Shown here one piece after another: positions 43,840 through 54,242 of a DNA stretch of 64,000 nt (positions within the stretch are counted from its first letter, which is position 1; each line of letters opens with the position of its first letter). The DNA lies in NCBI GenBank assembly GCA_944341075.1, contig CALVLV010000003.1:37470-101469 (forward strand), read 5' to 3'. The notes below the pieces were generated by a model, which saw nothing but the letters and a program-made list of their open reading frames with translations, did no database searches and had not been told where the DNA came from. This DNA comes from an uncultured Clostridia bacterium. GTDB taxonomy: Bacteria > Bacillota > Clostridia > Christensenellales > Borkfalkiaceae. The position numbers and the translations under genes are program-made.

Positions 43840-44505
43840 TTAGTTGTAGCGCCGCGGACCGAAGATGGAGGTGCCAAGGCGAACCATGTTAGAGCCGCAC
43901 TCCACGCACAGCCGCCAGTCGCCGCTCATGCCCATTGAAAGGTGCTGTATGTTGCCGTCTATTTCGCGCAGCTCGTCATAGAGTTTGCGCATTTTTTTTG
44001 CCAGCGGCCGCAAAACGCCTTCGTCGTCGGTAAAGGGCAGCATTGCCATAAGCCCCTTAACTTTAAGCGCGGGCAGCGCGCTTATTTTTTTGTAGGCTTC
44101 AGGCCCGTCGTCGTATTCAAAGCCGCCCTTGGTCTCTTCGTTGCCTATGTTTATCTGTATCAGGCAGTCGGATGTCACGCCCGCTCTCTCGCTGCGCTTT
44201 GAAAGTTCTTCGGCAAGCTCCATTCTGTCCACCGATTGGTACAGGTAAGTTCTGCCTATAAGGTACTTCACCTTGTTGGTCTGCAGGTGCCCTATAAAGT
44301 GGCGGCGGGGGTCGCCGGTAATGCCGTCGTACTTGTCCCTGAATTCCTGAACATGATTGTCACCTATGTCGGTTATGCCTGCGGCAATGGCGCGGTTAAT
44401 GTCTTCAACCGTCTGCGTCTTTACGGCGGCAACAAGCGTCACCTTTTCGCCGAAGGGGTTTTCTCCCACTTCTTCAAGCAATTTTTTAACGTTCTCTTCT
44501 ATCAT
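43840..44505 (-). CDS. yggS: YggS/PLPBP family pyridoxal-phosphate homeostasis protein
   Basis: 221 residues, alanine-racemase-like TIM barrel. The PLP Lys is in LVAAVKTQTVEDI (about residue 29). Family blocks GDNHVQEFRDKY, HFIGHLQTNKVKYLI, VDRMELAEEL, IQINIGNEETKGGF, LSMGMSGDW and VRLGTSIFGPR are all present. It buffers free PLP rather than catalysing a known reaction. Its gene stands alone on the minus strand, next to leuB. Confidence 0.95.
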   Translation of the reverse strand: MIEENVKKLLEEVGENPFGEKVTLVAAVKTQTVEDINRAIAAGITDIGDNHVQEFRDKYDGITGDPRRHFIGHLQTNKVKYLIGRTYLYQSVDRMELAEELSKRSERAGVTSDCLIQINIGNEETKGGFEYDDGPEAYKKISALPALKVKGLMAMLPFTDDEGVLRPLAKKMRKLYDELREIDGNIQHLSMGMSGDWRLCVECGSNMVRLGTSIFGPRRYN

Positions 44506-44613
44506 GCAAACGCCTTCTGTTTTCCTTAATCTTTACACCCGCGCTGCATGGGTTGCTATGCGGTGTAAAATAATTTTTACAAGTTTTATTTATACTAACT
44601 ATTTATTTTGCAA

Positions 44614-45687
44614 TTATATATTGTCACAAACCAGCTTTGCCATCTGTTTGCAACCTACTTTTTTGCAGCCCTCGCTGTATATGTCTGCCGTTCTCCAGCC
44701 CTGTTCAAGCGTGCGCTCTATGGCGTTTATAACGGCGTCGTATTCAGCGGTAAGGCCAAAGCTGTCGCGCAGCATCATTGCGGCGGCAAGAATGGTGGCA
44801 ATGGGGTTGGCAATGTCCTGCCCGGCAATGTCGGGCGCGGAGCCGTGTATCGGTTCGTACAGCCCGCACGTCGTGTCGCCCAGAGAGGAGGAGGCAAGCA
44901 TGCCTATAGAGCCGGTCACCTGCGCCGCCTCGTCAGAGAGTATGTCGCCGAATATGTTGGACGTTACCACCACGTCGAACTGCGCGGGATTTTTGACTAT
45001 CTGCATTGCCATGTTGTCAACAAGCACGTCGGTCACTTCCACTTCGGGGTAGTGTTTTGCGGCGTATTCGTGCACCGTCTTTCTCCACAGGCGCGAACTT
45101 TCAAGCACGTTGGCCTTGTCTACAGAGACGAGCTTTTTGCTGCGCTTTAAGGCAAGTTCGCAGGCTATGCGCGTTATGCGCTCTATCTCGGGCACGGAAT
45201 ATTTTTCGGTATCCCAGGCAAATTCGGCGCCGTTTTCTTTGCCGCGGCCGCGCTCGCCAAAGTAAATGCCGCCTATAAGCTCGCGCACTATAATTATCTC
45301 AATGCCGTCCTTAACCAGCTCGTGTTTTAAGGGCGAGGCGTCTGCAAGCTGTTTCCACAGTTTTGCGGGGCGTATGTTGGAATACAGCCCCATGGCCTTG
45401 CGTATGCCCAAAAGCCCCTTTTCGGGCCGCTTGTCGCCGGGCAGCTTGTCCCACTTGTAGCCGCCCACCGCGCCCAGCAGCACGCTGTCTGCCTTAAGGC
45501 ACTTTTCCACGGTAAAATCGGGCAGCGGAGTGCCGTAATTGTCTATCGCCACGCCGCCTATGGGCAGGTGTTCAAACTCAAAGCTGTGTCCGAATTTTAT
45601 TCCTATTTTTTCAAGAACTTTGGTGGCGCCCGCGCATATCTCGGGGCCTATCCCGTCGCCCGCAAGCACGGCAATTTTATAGTTCAT
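44614..45687 (-). CDS. leuB: 3-isopropylmalate dehydrogenase
   Basis: 357 residues from [18 protein letters not shown] (start 45687, shortly after a GGAG on the minus strand); the 28 extra residues of the longer frame are unlike the family. [67 protein letters not shown] and the NAD loop [12 protein letters not shown] identify it. It oxidises and decarboxylates 3-isopropylmalate in leucine synthesis. It follows leuC and leuD on the same strand. Confidence 0.96.
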   Translation of the reverse strand: MNYKIAVLAGDGIGPEICAGATKVLEKIGIKFGHSFEFEHLPIGGVAIDNYGTPLPDFTVEKCLKADSVLLGAVGGYKWDKLPGDKRPEKGLLGIRKAMGLYSNIRPAKLWKQLADASPLKHELVKDGIEIIIVRELIGGIYFGERGRGKENGAEFAWDTEKYSVPEIERITRIACELALKRSKKLVSVDKANVLESSRLWRKTVHEYAAKHYPEVEVTDVLVDNMAMQIVKNPAQFDVVVTSNIFGDILSDEAAQVTGSIGMLASSSLGDTTCGLYEPIHGSAPDIAGQDIANPIATILAAAMMLRDSFGLTAEYDAVINAIERTLEQGWRTADIYSEGCKKVGCKQMAKLVCDNI

Positions 45688-45830
45688 TATCTGCTCCTCG
45701 GCGCGGCGCCTGTGCTGCCGCGCGGTAAGTTTTTGTATTTTTATAAATTTTGTGAAGCGGCGCGGTGGCATTTTGCCGCCGCGCCGCGCATATTTTCAGT
45801 ACAATATTCCGTTTAACAAATTTATTGTTT

Positions 45831-46316
45831 TTAATCTTTTGTCAGGTGTTTCATCAGTCCGCCGTCGGCGATTATCTTCTGAATGAACTCGGGGAAGGGC
45901 TCTGCCTTAAAGCTCTTGCCCGTGGTAAGGTCGCAAATAACGCCCTCGCCCAAATCGCAGCTCACCGTGTCGCCCTCGGCTATCGCGGCAACGGCCTCGG
46001 GGCACTCCAAAATGGGCAGCCCTATGTTTATGCTGTTGCGGTAGAATATGCGCGCAAAGCTGTTGGCTATAACAAGGCTTACGCCGCTCGCCTTTATGGC
46101 GATGGGCGCGTGCTCGCGCGATGAGCCGCAGCCAAAGTTGTCGCCCGCCACAATAATGTCGCCCGCCTGCACCTTTTTTATAAAGTCGGGGTCTATATCC
46201 TCCATGCAGTGGGCCGCCAGCTCCTGGTGAGAGGTGGTGTTAAGGTACCTTGCGGGTATAATAACGTCGGTGTTTACGTCGTTGCCGAATTTAAAAACTT
46301 TGCCCTGTACTTTCAT
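45831..46316 (-). CDS. leuD: 3-isopropylmalate dehydratase small subunit
   Basis: 161 residues from [30 protein letters not shown] lies 7 bases upstream of 46316. [16 protein letters not shown] is the signature loop, and [21 protein letters not shown] is conserved. With LeuC it isomerises 2-isopropylmalate to 3-isopropylmalate. The short length fits the bacterial/archaeal LeuD2-like form. It starts 14 bp after leuC ends, so the two are co-transcribed. Confidence 0.96.
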   Translation of the reverse strand: MKVQGKVFKFGNDVNTDVIIPARYLNTTSHQELAAHCMEDIDPDFIKKVQAGDIIVAGDNFGCGSSREHAPIAIKASGVSLVIANSFARIFYRNSINIGLPILECPEAVAAIAEGDTVSCDLGEGVICDLTTGKSFKAEPFPEFIQKIIADGGLMKHLTKD

Positions 46317-46330
46317 ATGGCGCCTCCGCT

Positions 46331-47590
46331 TTAAATTTCGTCGGGTGTGGCAAGCCTGCCTGCCACCGCGCTTGCCGCGGCAACGTAGGGAGAGGCAAGG
46401 TAAACTTCGCTGCTCACGTGCCCCATTCTGCCCACAAAGTTGCGGTTGGTGGTAGAAACGCACTTCTCGTTTTCGGCAAGTATGCCCATATAGCCGCCCA
46501 GGCAGGGGCCGCAGGTGGGGGTGGAAACAACCGCGCCCGCTTTTATAAACGTTTCAACAAGCCCCTCTTTTACCGCCTGAAGATAAATTTCGTTGGTGGC
46601 GGGTATTATTATGGTGCGCACGCCCTTTTTAACGTGCCTGCCCTTGAGCACCTTTGCCGCCATGCGCAGGTCTGATATCCTGCCGTTGGTGCAGCTGCCT
46701 ATGACCACCTGGTCTATCTGTATATTTCCCCACTCTTCGGGGGTACGCGTGTTTTCGGGCAGGTGGGGGAAGGCCACCGTGGGTTTAAGGGCTGAAAGGT
46801 CAATTTCGTACTCGTCGTCGTATTCGGCGTCGTTGTCCGCCATATAAATGCGCGGGCTGCGCTTAAAGCGGCCGTTCATGTATTCCAGCGTCTGCGCGTC
46901 CACGGGGAAAATTCCGTTCTTTGCGCCCGCCTCTATCGCCATGTTGCATATGGTGAACCTGTCGTCCATGGTAAGGTGCTTCACGCCGTCGCCGAAGAAC
47001 TCCATAGATTTATACAGCGCGCCGTCTACGCCTATCATGCCTATTATGTGCAGAATAATGTCCTTGCCGCTTATGTACTTTGCCGGCTTGCCCTTAAACA
47101 CAAATTTCAAAGCCGAAGGCACCTTGAACCAGCACCTGCCGCTCAGCATGCCCGCCGCCATGTCGGTGGAGCCTACGCCGGTGGAAAAGGCGCCCAGCGC
47201 GCCGTAGGTGCAGGTGTGGCTGTCTGCGCCTATCACAAGGTCGCCCGCGCCCACAAGCCCTTTTTCGGGCAGCAGGGCGTGTTCTATGCCCATCTCGCCC
47301 ACGTCGAAAAAGTTCTCAAGGTTCTGCTCTGCGGCAAAGTCGCGGCACAGTTTGCACTGCTGCGCGCTCTTTATATCTTTGTTGGGCACAAAGTGATCCA
47401 TTACAAGGGCAACCTTGCCCTTATCTTTCACCTTTTTGCCGCCCGCCTTTTCAAATTCCTTTATGCCGACGGGGCCGGTGATGTCGTTTGCAAGCACAAG
47501 GTCAAGCTCCGCGTCTATAAGCTGGCCTGCCTTTACCTGTTCAAGGCCCGCATGCGCTGCCAGAATTTTCTGCGACATTGTCATTGCCAT
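46331..47590 (-). CDS. leuC: 3-isopropylmalate dehydratase large subunit
   Basis: 419 residues from [15 protein letters not shown] (start 47590, GGGGAGG upstream). Aconitase-family features: [32 protein letters not shown], the 4Fe-4S Cys in [14 protein letters not shown] and [13 protein letters not shown], and [10 protein letters not shown]. It is the iron-sulfur catalytic subunit paired with LeuD. It lies first in the leuC-leuD-leuB run, 72 bp after a DUF4097-like gene on the same strand. leuA is not in the window. Confidence 0.96.
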   Translation of the reverse strand: MAMTMSQKILAAHAGLEQVKAGQLIDAELDLVLANDITGPVGIKEFEKAGGKKVKDKGKVALVMDHFVPNKDIKSAQQCKLCRDFAAEQNLENFFDVGEMGIEHALLPEKGLVGAGDLVIGADSHTCTYGALGAFSTGVGSTDMAAGMLSGRCWFKVPSALKFVFKGKPAKYISGKDIILHIIGMIGVDGALYKSMEFFGDGVKHLTMDDRFTICNMAIEAGAKNGIFPVDAQTLEYMNGRFKRSPRIYMADNDAEYDDEYEIDLSALKPTVAFPHLPENTRTPEEWGNIQIDQVVIGSCTNGRISDLRMAAKVLKGRHVKKGVRTIIIPATNEIYLQAVKEGLVETFIKAGAVVSTPTCGPCLGGYMGILAENEKCVSTTNRNFVGRMGHVSSEVYLASPYVAAASAVAGRLATPDEI

Positions 47591-47662
47591 AACTTTACCT
47601 CCCCGTGCGCCGCGCACAGTTTTCATTTCATGTGGCCGCGCCGTTTGCGTGTTGTATTATTT

Positions 47663-48433
47663 TCAGGCGTGCAGCTCTTCGTACTCCCCAAGCTCTTCGG
47701 CTTCGTCAAAGCGAGGGGCGTGTTCAAAGTCCAGCACAATGTTGCCCTTTGCCGCGCGCGCCCTTATAAACTTATCTCCGCCGTACGTGTTGCCGCACCC
47801 GCTCACCGCGGCGGCGTCCAGCGCTATTGTGTAGTCGCTTTCGCTGCCCAGCATGTTGGCATATATGCTGCCGTCTTCCGAATTGAGCACGGCAAAGTCG
47901 CATGCCGCGCCGCACAGGCCTATGTTGCCCTTTTTAAGCCTACATTCCGCCTTTTTGCAGAAGGTTTTTTCTATCTCTACCCTGCCGTCGGCAGCAATGG
48001 TGTTGGCAAGGTTCTTTACCGTCATTCCGCCCGCGCAAACGTCAAGTTCGGCGGCCTCTATTCTCAGGTTTTCAAATATGGCGCCGTCTATCTTAACGCT
48101 CATCATGCCGCCCGTTATCGCGGCGTCGCCAAAAATGCCGCCGTCAATGTAAATATTGCCGCGCTCTGCGTCTATGCACAGGTCGGGCACGGTGCACTCG
48201 GGCACATATACGTTTATAACGGGGCGCCTGAGCTTTGCAAACAGCCCGCCGCGCTGTTTTACGGTCACGGCGCCGTCGCGCTCGCAAAATACGGGGCGCA
48301 GGCCCTTTGAATACTCTATATAAAGTTCGGGTTCGGCCGTGCTTGTTACCGTTACCGCCGCCCCCGTAAGGTCTATGTCTATCTTAGCTACGTCGCCGTT
48401 TGCGCGGAACGCCGCAAATTTTTTATTTTTCAT
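47663..48433 (-). CDS. DUF4097-like putative adhesin / beta-helix protein
   Basis: 256 residues with no signal peptide. The middle repeats short beta strands with alternating hydrophobic residues (IDAERGNIYIDGGIFGDAAI, VKIDGAIFENLRIEAAELDV), the pattern of DUF4097 proteins that form a right-handed beta helix. Five Cys residues are spread through it. It precedes leuC on the same strand, but nothing connects it to leucine synthesis. Cytoplasmic DUF4097 proteins often accompany PspC or sensor genes; none is present. Function unknown. Confidence 0.6.
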   Translation of the reverse strand: MKNKKFAAFRANGDVAKIDIDLTGAAVTVTSTAEPELYIEYSKGLRPVFCERDGAVTVKQRGGLFAKLRRPVINVYVPECTVPDLCIDAERGNIYIDGGIFGDAAITGGMMSVKIDGAIFENLRIEAAELDVCAGGMTVKNLANTIAADGRVEIEKTFCKKAECRLKKGNIGLCGAACDFAVLNSEDGSIYANMLGSESDYTIALDAAAVSGCGNTYGGDKFIRARAAKGNIVLDFEHAPRFDEAEELGEYEELHA

Positions 48434-48928
48434 TTATATTATATTTCACTCCATAGGTTGCGGCAAATGCCGCCGCGCGCATGCTTATTTTTTGCGCGCC
48501 GTTGCCCGCTTGAGTTCTGCGGGCGCGCCCTCCCTCGGGCTGTGCCTGATTAAAGATTTTCAGGTCTTGGTGTGGTGGTGCGGGTATGTACGCCTCGCTT
48601 TAAAAAACGCGTCGCTGCGCCCCTGTGGCGTGCGCCCTGTGTGGTCGCGTACTCTGCCTGCTTTAATGCCGCCTTAACTTATGGCAGCCCTCTCCCGATA
48701 TACATTTTTATACACATGAATTTATGTGTACATTAATTATTATACATTATTTTTATGCAAAATTCAATCGTTGCGCATAAAAATAATGGTATTTTTATGG
48801 TAATTTATGCATTTGCGGCAATTTTTTGTGTATATTATGCACATATTTGACATTGTCTTCCGCGAGTGTTAAAGTATAAGCGTGAGGCTTAGCAATATAC
48901 AGGCGGGCCGAGGGGAGAATATTTTTTT
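48434..48928. promoter_or_regulatory. Control region of the ABC exporter with several dyads
   Basis: TACACAT-GAATTT-ATGTGTA (48711-48730) and CATAAAAAT-AATGGT-ATTTTTATG (48776-48799) are perfect dyads. They lie upstream of TTGACA (48847-48852), 17 bases, TAAAGT (48870-48875). GGGGAG lies before the ATG. The rest (48434-48700) holds no gene that I can support. Confidence 0.6.
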
Positions 48929-51900
48929 ATGCTTGAAGTAAAAAACCTTGTCAAAACTTACCGCCCCAGGGGCGGGGTAGAGGTAAAGGCTCTTGACGAC
49001 GTTTCGGTCACCTTTCCGGAAACGGGAATGGTGTTTCTGCTGGGCAAGTCGGGCAGCGGCAAATCTACGCTGTTGAACGTCTGCGGCGGGCTGGACACGC
49101 CAGACAGCGGCGAAATAGTCATCTTCGGCCGCAGCAGCAATACCTTTTCGGACGGCGACTTCGACAGCTACCGCAACACCTTTGTGGGCTTTATCTTTCA
49201 GGAATACAACATTTTAAACGAGTTCACCGTGGAAGAGAACCTTGCCCTGGCGCTGGAGCTGCAGGGCAAAAACAAGAATGCGCAGAAGGTGGAGGAGCTT
49301 TTAGAGCTGGTAGATTTAAAGGGCTTTGAAAAGCGCAAGCCCAACACCCTTTCGGGCGGGCAAAAACAGCGCATAGCCATTGCCCGCGCGCTTATAAAGG
49401 AACCCAAAATAATCATGGCGGACGAGCCCACGGGCGCATTGGACTCGGCTACGGGCAAACAGGTGCTGGACACCTTAAAAAAGCTTTCAAAGACGCGCCT
49501 TGTTATAATCGTTTCGCACGACGTGGAGTTTGCCGAAATTTACGGCGACCGCATAATAGAGCTCAAGGACGGCAAAATAATCTCCGACGTCACCAAGGAA
49601 AAGGTCGCCGCGCAGAGCTCGGGCGAAAATATATCGGTTATCGCCGGCGACACCCTGTCTTTAAAGAGCGGCAGCGGCGCCACCGAGGCCGACATGAAAA
49701 AGATAGAGCAGTTCATACGCTCTTCGGGCGGCAACGTAATAATTTCCAACGGCAGCCAAAGCATTGCCGCGTTCCGCCAGGCCAACCGCATAGACGAAAG
49801 CGGCTCTTCAGAGCGCTTTAAAAGGACGGAGGAGGACGATATCCCCGCGCGCACCTACGGCAAGGACGACTGCAAGCTGGTGCGCTCGCGCCTGCCCATA
49901 CTAAAGGCGGCGCGCATAGGCGTATCCTCGCTCAAAGTAAAGCCCTTCAGGCTGTTTTTAACAATACTGCTCTCCTTTGCCGCATTTCTGCTGTTCGGCG
50001 TATTCACGTCCATGATGATGTATAACTCCACAGACGTGCTCATCCGCGGCTACACCGATTCAAATTACGACGGCGTAATGCTTACCAAAAAGTACTACAC
50101 TACCGAACGCTATTACGACAGCGACGGTACCCTTTTATCCGAATACGAAAGCGAAAACGATACGCTGTTCACCCCTGAAGAATTAAAGGATTATTCGGCA
50201 AGGTACAACGGCGCGGCGGGGCTGTTCACGTTCGGCAGGCGATACGACGGCATAGATCCTGTCAATGTGCAGCTTGTAGAACAGCTTCCGCAGACTATGA
50301 CGGAAAGAACAACACAGCTTAACTATTTCGGCTGCGTTGACAGTGAAAACGTGACCTTTGTTGCCGGCACTTACCCTGCAAACAGCGGCGAAGTGGCAAT
50401 AAGCGAATATTATGTAGAAGTGTTAAAATATTGCTCGCTGAAAGGCGTGCAGGTTTCAGGTGGCTACCCGGACTATACGGCAGAATCTTTTACCATAAAG
50501 TCTGCGCAGGACGCCGTCGGCAAACAGCTGTATTTTGAAGTTTCCGGTCGCAACGGCAGCTATCCGCTTATATTGACGATATCGGGTGTGTTCGGCACGG
50601 GCGAAATGCCCGAGGAATTTTCTGGGTGGAACAGCGCGGAAGAGGTAAACGCTTGGCGGGAAGAAGATATAAGGGAGTTTTCTGACTACGTCGGCCAGTC
50701 GCTGCTGACTACGGGGCTGGTAACGCAGAACATGTATTCCGATTTCGTTGAAAAAACGGGCTGGACCAGCCAATACGAAAGCGTTGACTACGAAAAATAT
50801 TTTAAGGGCGGCGACGGACTCGAGTATCAGAGTTCGTATAGCGAATATTATGTTTACAGCTATTCAGTTTACGATTCGTCCTCGTCCGATATGCAGCCTG
50901 TTTCATGGTTCGGCGAACCGCGTCAGACGCTTGCGGAAGACGAGATGATAATAAGTTCAGACGACGTTGAGCAGCTTATTTACAACTTTTACTATGGTTC
51001 GCAAGACCCCTCGTCTTACGATGAGCAGTGGAAGGAGAGCTACGGGCAGCTGTATACGCAAAAGTATCAGCAGGCGGAAGCTCTGCGCCTGAAATATGAT
51101 GAACTCGCTAACCAGGCGTATAACGACGGCGACATTGAGCTTGGCGAAGAATATCAGCAGTATTCATATTACTACTCTGATCTTGCTAGTGTGTATCAGA
51201 TTGCTTCGGAGTATGCCTTAGATGGCTATAATCAGGCACGGGATTTTCTTCAACAGCTGGAAGGCGGCTCGATTGTTCCGCCGCAGGGAGCGGATGACCC
51301 CACTGCCGATCTGCAGGGGATAATGTCTAACATTGCTAAAATGTTCTTTGCCGATACTGCCTATACCTTCACTATGGATAGGGATAACATAGTGTACACC
51401 TTCAGAATAGTTGGCGTATACGATTGCCGCCCGCTGCAGGATCAAGGTTACAACACGGGCGTGTATATTGCAAAAAGCGTATACGATGCCGTGCGTAAGC
51501 ACTACGGCACCTCTGAAAGGGTCACAAATTACGTTGCCCCGGAAGACGCGGTGTATTCGGCAATATATCTTTCATACGACGGCACCCGTGCGGCCATAGC
51601 CGACGTTGCCGGCATGATAAATATAGTTGCGGCCGATGACAGCTTTGTAAGCATGTCAAGCCCGCTGTACGATTCCGTCATGAGCATAGACATGATGGTT
51701 TCGCAGATGAGCGCCATATTCCTGTATGTGGGCATAGGGCTTGCCGTATTTGCCGCGCTGTTGCTGTTCAACTTCATATCGGTGTCTATCTCAAGCAAAA
51801 CGCACGAAATAGGCGTGCTCCGCGCCGTCGGTGCGCGCGGCTGGGACGTGTTCAAGATCTTTTTGGTGGAGGCGGTGGTAATTGCAGCCATCTGCCTTGT

Positions 51901-52111
51901 GCTTGCAATCGTGTGCAGCATAGTAGGGGTGCACTACCTCAACATTGCAATCACAGAGGGCATGGGCATAAACTTCACGCTGTTCTCGTTCAACATTCTC
52001 TCCGTGCTCATGATGCTCGGCGTGGCGGCGGTGGTGGCCTTCCTCGGCACCTTCCTGCCCGTGTTCAGGATCTCCCGCAAAAAGCCGGTGGAGTCCATGC
52101 GCACGCTGTGA
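48929..52111 (+). CDS. ABC exporter, fused ATPase and FtsX-type permease with large outer domain
   Basis: 1060 residues. Residues 1-225 form the ATPase: LLGKSGSGKSTLLNVCGG, signature LSGGQKQRIAIARA, IIMADEPTGALD. A linker leads to one helix near 342-365. A very large external domain (about 370-920) is rich in Tyr, Ser and Asp and includes a coiled-coil stretch (YTQKYQQAEALRLKYDELANQ). Three C-terminal helices follow, with SSKTHEIGVLRAVGARGWDVFKIF, the MacB/FtsX coupling motif, ending FRISRKKPVESMRTL. This is a MacB-type mechanotransmission transporter in one chain. Related proteins handle peptides or lipoproteins; no sensor kinase is nearby. Confidence 0.92.
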   Translation: MLEVKNLVKTYRPRGGVEVKALDDVSVTFPETGMVFLLGKSGSGKSTLLNVCGGLDTPDSGEIVIFGRSSNTFSDGDFDSYRNTFVGFIFQEYNILNEFTVEENLALALELQGKNKNAQKVEELLELVDLKGFEKRKPNTLSGGQKQRIAIARALIKEPKIIMADEPTGALDSATGKQVLDTLKKLSKTRLVIIVSHDVEFAEIYGDRIIELKDGKIISDVTKEKVAAQSSGENISVIAGDTLSLKSGSGATEADMKKIEQFIRSSGGNVIISNGSQSIAAFRQANRIDESGSSERFKRTEEDDIPARTYGKDDCKLVRSRLPILKAARIGVSSLKVKPFRLFLTILLSFAAFLLFGVFTSMMMYNSTDVLIRGYTDSNYDGVMLTKKYYTTERYYDSDGTLLSEYESENDTLFTPEELKDYSARYNGAAGLFTFGRRYDGIDPVNVQLVEQLPQTMTERTTQLNYFGCVDSENVTFVAGTYPANSGEVAISEYYVEVLKYCSLKGVQVSGGYPDYTAESFTIKSAQDAVGKQLYFEVSGRNGSYPLILTISGVFGTGEMPEEFSGWNSAEEVNAWREEDIREFSDYVGQSLLTTGLVTQNMYSDFVEKTGWTSQYESVDYEKYFKGGDGLEYQSSYSEYYVYSYSVYDSSSSDMQPVSWFGEPRQTLAEDEMIISSDDVEQLIYNFYYGSQDPSSYDEQWKESYGQLYTQKYQQAEALRLKYDELANQAYNDGDIELGEEYQQYSYYYSDLASVYQIASEYALDGYNQARDFLQQLEGGSIVPPQGADDPTADLQGIMSNIAKMFFADTAYTFTMDRDNIVYTFRIVGVYDCRPLQDQGYNTGVYIAKSVYDAVRKHYGTSERVTNYVAPEDAVYSAIYLSYDGTRAAIADVAGMINIVAADDSFVSMSSPLYDSVMSIDMMVSQMSAIFLYVGIGLAVFAALLLFNFISVSISSKTHEIGVLRAVGARGWDVFKIFLVEAVVIAAICLVLAIVCSIVGVHYLNIAITEGMGINFTLFSFNILSVLMMLGVAAVVAFLGTFLPVFRISRKKPVESMRTL

Positions 52112-52147
52112 TGGTAATGCGCCCTGCAACTTAATAATTGTAATTTA

Positions 52148-52180
52148 AAGGCCTGCCGCAAAACACTTGCGGCAGGCCGT
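52148..52180 (+). terminator. Terminator after the ABC exporter
   Basis: GGCCTGCCGCAA-AACAC-TTGCGGCAGGCC, then GTACTTTTG. Confidence 0.8.
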
Positions 52181-52230
52181 ACTTTTGTTTGGTTCGTTTT
52201 GCAAGCAGGCTCGCTTTGCTTACCTTTGCG

Positions 52231-52346
52231 TAAAGGGGCCGCCCCACACCGTGCCCCCCTTGTGTAAAGGGGCCGCCCCACACCGTGCCCCCCTTGTGTA
52301 AAGGGGTCGCCCCACACCGTGCCCCCCTTGTGTAAAGGGGGGATAA
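52231..52346. repeat. 34-bp tandem repeat, about 3.4 copies
   Basis: Units start TAAAGGGGCCGCCCCACACC at 52231, 52265 and 52299 (one C-to-T change in the last), with a partial fourth from 52333. The period is exactly 34 bp and there are no unique spacers, so it is not CRISPR. Each unit holds CCCCTTGTGTAAAGGGG, an inverted repeat seen singly at 25617. Confidence 0.85.
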
Positions 52347-52577
52347 GGGGGGATTGGCTACAACGATAAGTTTGCCTTACGGCAAACGTGATAAGCAATA
52401 AGCGGGCAATGTAAAGACTGTTATGTCATTGACGCGATTGCGCTTTCGGCGAACAAGACGCGATTGACGCTATGCGTAACAATCGCTATTCCGTCGCTTC
52501 GCTCCTTACGACTAAGCGAATGAAATGAGCGCATGGAGAAATCTCAAAAAGGTTATAATGCGTATTGCCCGCCCAAA
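52347..52577. repeat. Gene-free stretch with a dispersed repeat copy
   Basis: Contains ACTAAGCGAATGAAATGAGC...GGAGAAATCTC (52509-52545), a member of the GTCATTTCGA family; no gene seen. Confidence 0.55.
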
Positions 52578-54242
52578 TCAGAACTTGCGGAACACCGCGC
52601 CCTCGGAGGCGGACGTCACGCTCGCGCGGTAGCGGGCAAGGTAGCCGCTCACCGGCTTTACAAGCGGTTTAAAGTTCTTTCTTCTGCGCGCTATCTCTTC
52701 GTCGCTTACGCGCAGGTTTATAAGGCAGTTTTCAATGTCAATGTCTATAATGTCGCCGTCCTCAACAAGGCCTATAAGCCCGCCTGCGGCCGCCTCGGGG
52801 CAAACGTGTCCTATCGCCGCGCCGCGCGTGGCGCCGGAAAATCTTCCGTCGGTTATCAGCGCGCACACCGCGCCCAGTCCCGCGCCCACAATGGCGGAGG
52901 TGGGGGTAAGCATCTCGCGCATGCCGGGGCCGCCCACGGGGCCTTCGTAGCGTATGACCACAACGTCGCCCGCAACTATCTTGCCCGAAGATATGGCCTT
53001 CATGGCGTCCTCTTCGCTGTCAAAGCACTTTGCGGGGCCGCTGTGTTTATACATGGCGGGGTCTACGGCAGATTTTTTTACCACCGAACCTTCGGGGGCA
53101 AGGTTGCCCTTTAAGATCACCAGCCCGCCCGTAGTTGAATAGGGCGCGCTTACGGGCTTTATTATCTCGCCGTCGGGCGCAGGCGCGTCCTTCACCGTTT
53201 CGGCAAGCGTAGTACAGCCCGCCGTCATAACGCCGCCGTCCAAAAGGCCCGCGCCAAGCAGTTCCTTCATCACGGCGGAAATTCCGCCCGCCTCGTTCAG
53301 CTCCTCAATGTAGTGCTCGCCCGCGGGCGCCAGCCTGCACAGGTTGGGCGTCTTTGCCGATATGCCGTTCATTATGTCTATGGAAACTTTGCCCTTAAGC
53401 CCCGCCTCGTTTGCTATCGCCAGCAGGTGCAGCACCGAGTTGGTGGAGGCGCCTATCGCCATGTCCACCGTTTCGGCGTTTTTAAAGGCCGCGGCAGTCA
53501 TAATGTCGAGCGGCTTTATGTCCTTTTCCAACAGCTTCATCACGGCGGCGCCGCTCTCCTTTGCAAGGGCAAGCCTCTGCGAATACACCGCAGGTATGGT
53601 GCCGTTTCCCGGCAGCGCCATGCCCAGCGCCTCGCACAGGCAGTTCATGGAGTTTGCCGTGAACATGCCGCTGCAGCTGCCGCAGGTGGGGCACGCGCCG
53701 CACTCAAAGTCCTTCAGCGTGCGCTCGTCTATCTTGCCCGCGTTGTATGCGCCCACTTCCTCGAACATAGTGGAAAGCGAGGTCTTTCTGCCGTGAACGC
53801 GCCCCGCAAGCATCGGCCCGCCCGAAACGAATATGCTGGGTATGTTCACCCTTGCCGCCGCCATAAGCATGCCTGGTATTATCTTGTCGCAGTTGCCAAT
53901 AAATGCCGCCGCCTGAAAGGCGTGTGCGCGTATGAGTATCTCTGCACTGTCGGCTATTATCTCGCGCGAGGGGAGGGAGTAGCGCATGCCCGCATGCCCC
54001 ATGGCAATGCCGTCGCACACGCCTATGCTGGGCACTATCACGGGCTTGCCTCCCGCGGCTATAACGCCCTCGGCCGCCGCCCTTGCAATCTGGTCAAGGT
54101 GCATGTGGCCTGGTATTATCTCGCTCTGCGCGCATATTATGCCCACAAGGGGCTTTGCCATCTCTTCGTCCGTCCAGCCCAGCGCCCTTAAAAGCGAGCG
54201 CTGCGAGCTCATGTCGGTGCTGTCTGTAAATATATTGTTCAT
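52578..54242 (-). CDS. ilvD: Dihydroxy-acid dehydratase
   Basis: 554 residues. It dehydrates 2,3-dihydroxy-acids in valine and isoleucine synthesis. Iron-sulfur ligands are visible in [10 protein letters not shown] and [46 protein letters not shown] and [19 protein letters not shown] are family blocks. The start is the usual [20 protein letters not shown]. An 11-G run lies 70 bp upstream (54313-54323). It is separated from ilvB-ilvN by 452 bp of repeats. Confidence 0.97.
   Translation of the reverse strand: MNNIFTDSTDMSSQRSLLRALGWTDEEMAKPLVGIICAQSEIIPGHMHLDQIARAAAEGVIAAGGKPVIVPSIGVCDGIAMGHAGMRYSLPSREIIADSAEILIRAHAFQAAAFIGNCDKIIPGMLMAAARVNIPSIFVSGGPMLAGRVHGRKTSLSTMFEEVGAYNAGKIDERTLKDFECGACPTCGSCSGMFTANSMNCLCEALGMALPGNGTIPAVYSQRLALAKESGAAVMKLLEKDIKPLDIMTAAAFKNAETVDMAIGASTNSVLHLLAIANEAGLKGKVSIDIMNGISAKTPNLCRLAPAGEHYIEELNEAGGISAVMKELLGAGLLDGGVMTAGCTTLAETVKDAPAPDGEIIKPVSAPYSTTGGLVILKGNLAPEGSVVKKSAVDPAMYKHSGPAKCFDSEEDAMKAISSGKIVAGDVVVIRYEGPVGGPGMREMLTPTSAIVGAGLGAVCALITDGRFSGATRGAAIGHVCPEAAAGGLIGLVEDGDIIDIDIENCLINLRVSDEEIARRRKNFKPLVKPVSGYLARYRASVTSASEGAVFRKF

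Noticed and set aside
46976-48310. 444-codon open frame on the plus strand opposite leuC and the DUF4097-like gene
   Set aside because: It is the antisense of well-supported genes and has composition typical of antisense frames (Ala/Val/Tyr/His-rich); no homology visible.
52231-52346. CRISPR-like spacing of repeats
   Set aside because: The 34-bp units abut without unique spacers and no cas gene is in the window, so it is a plain tandem repeat.
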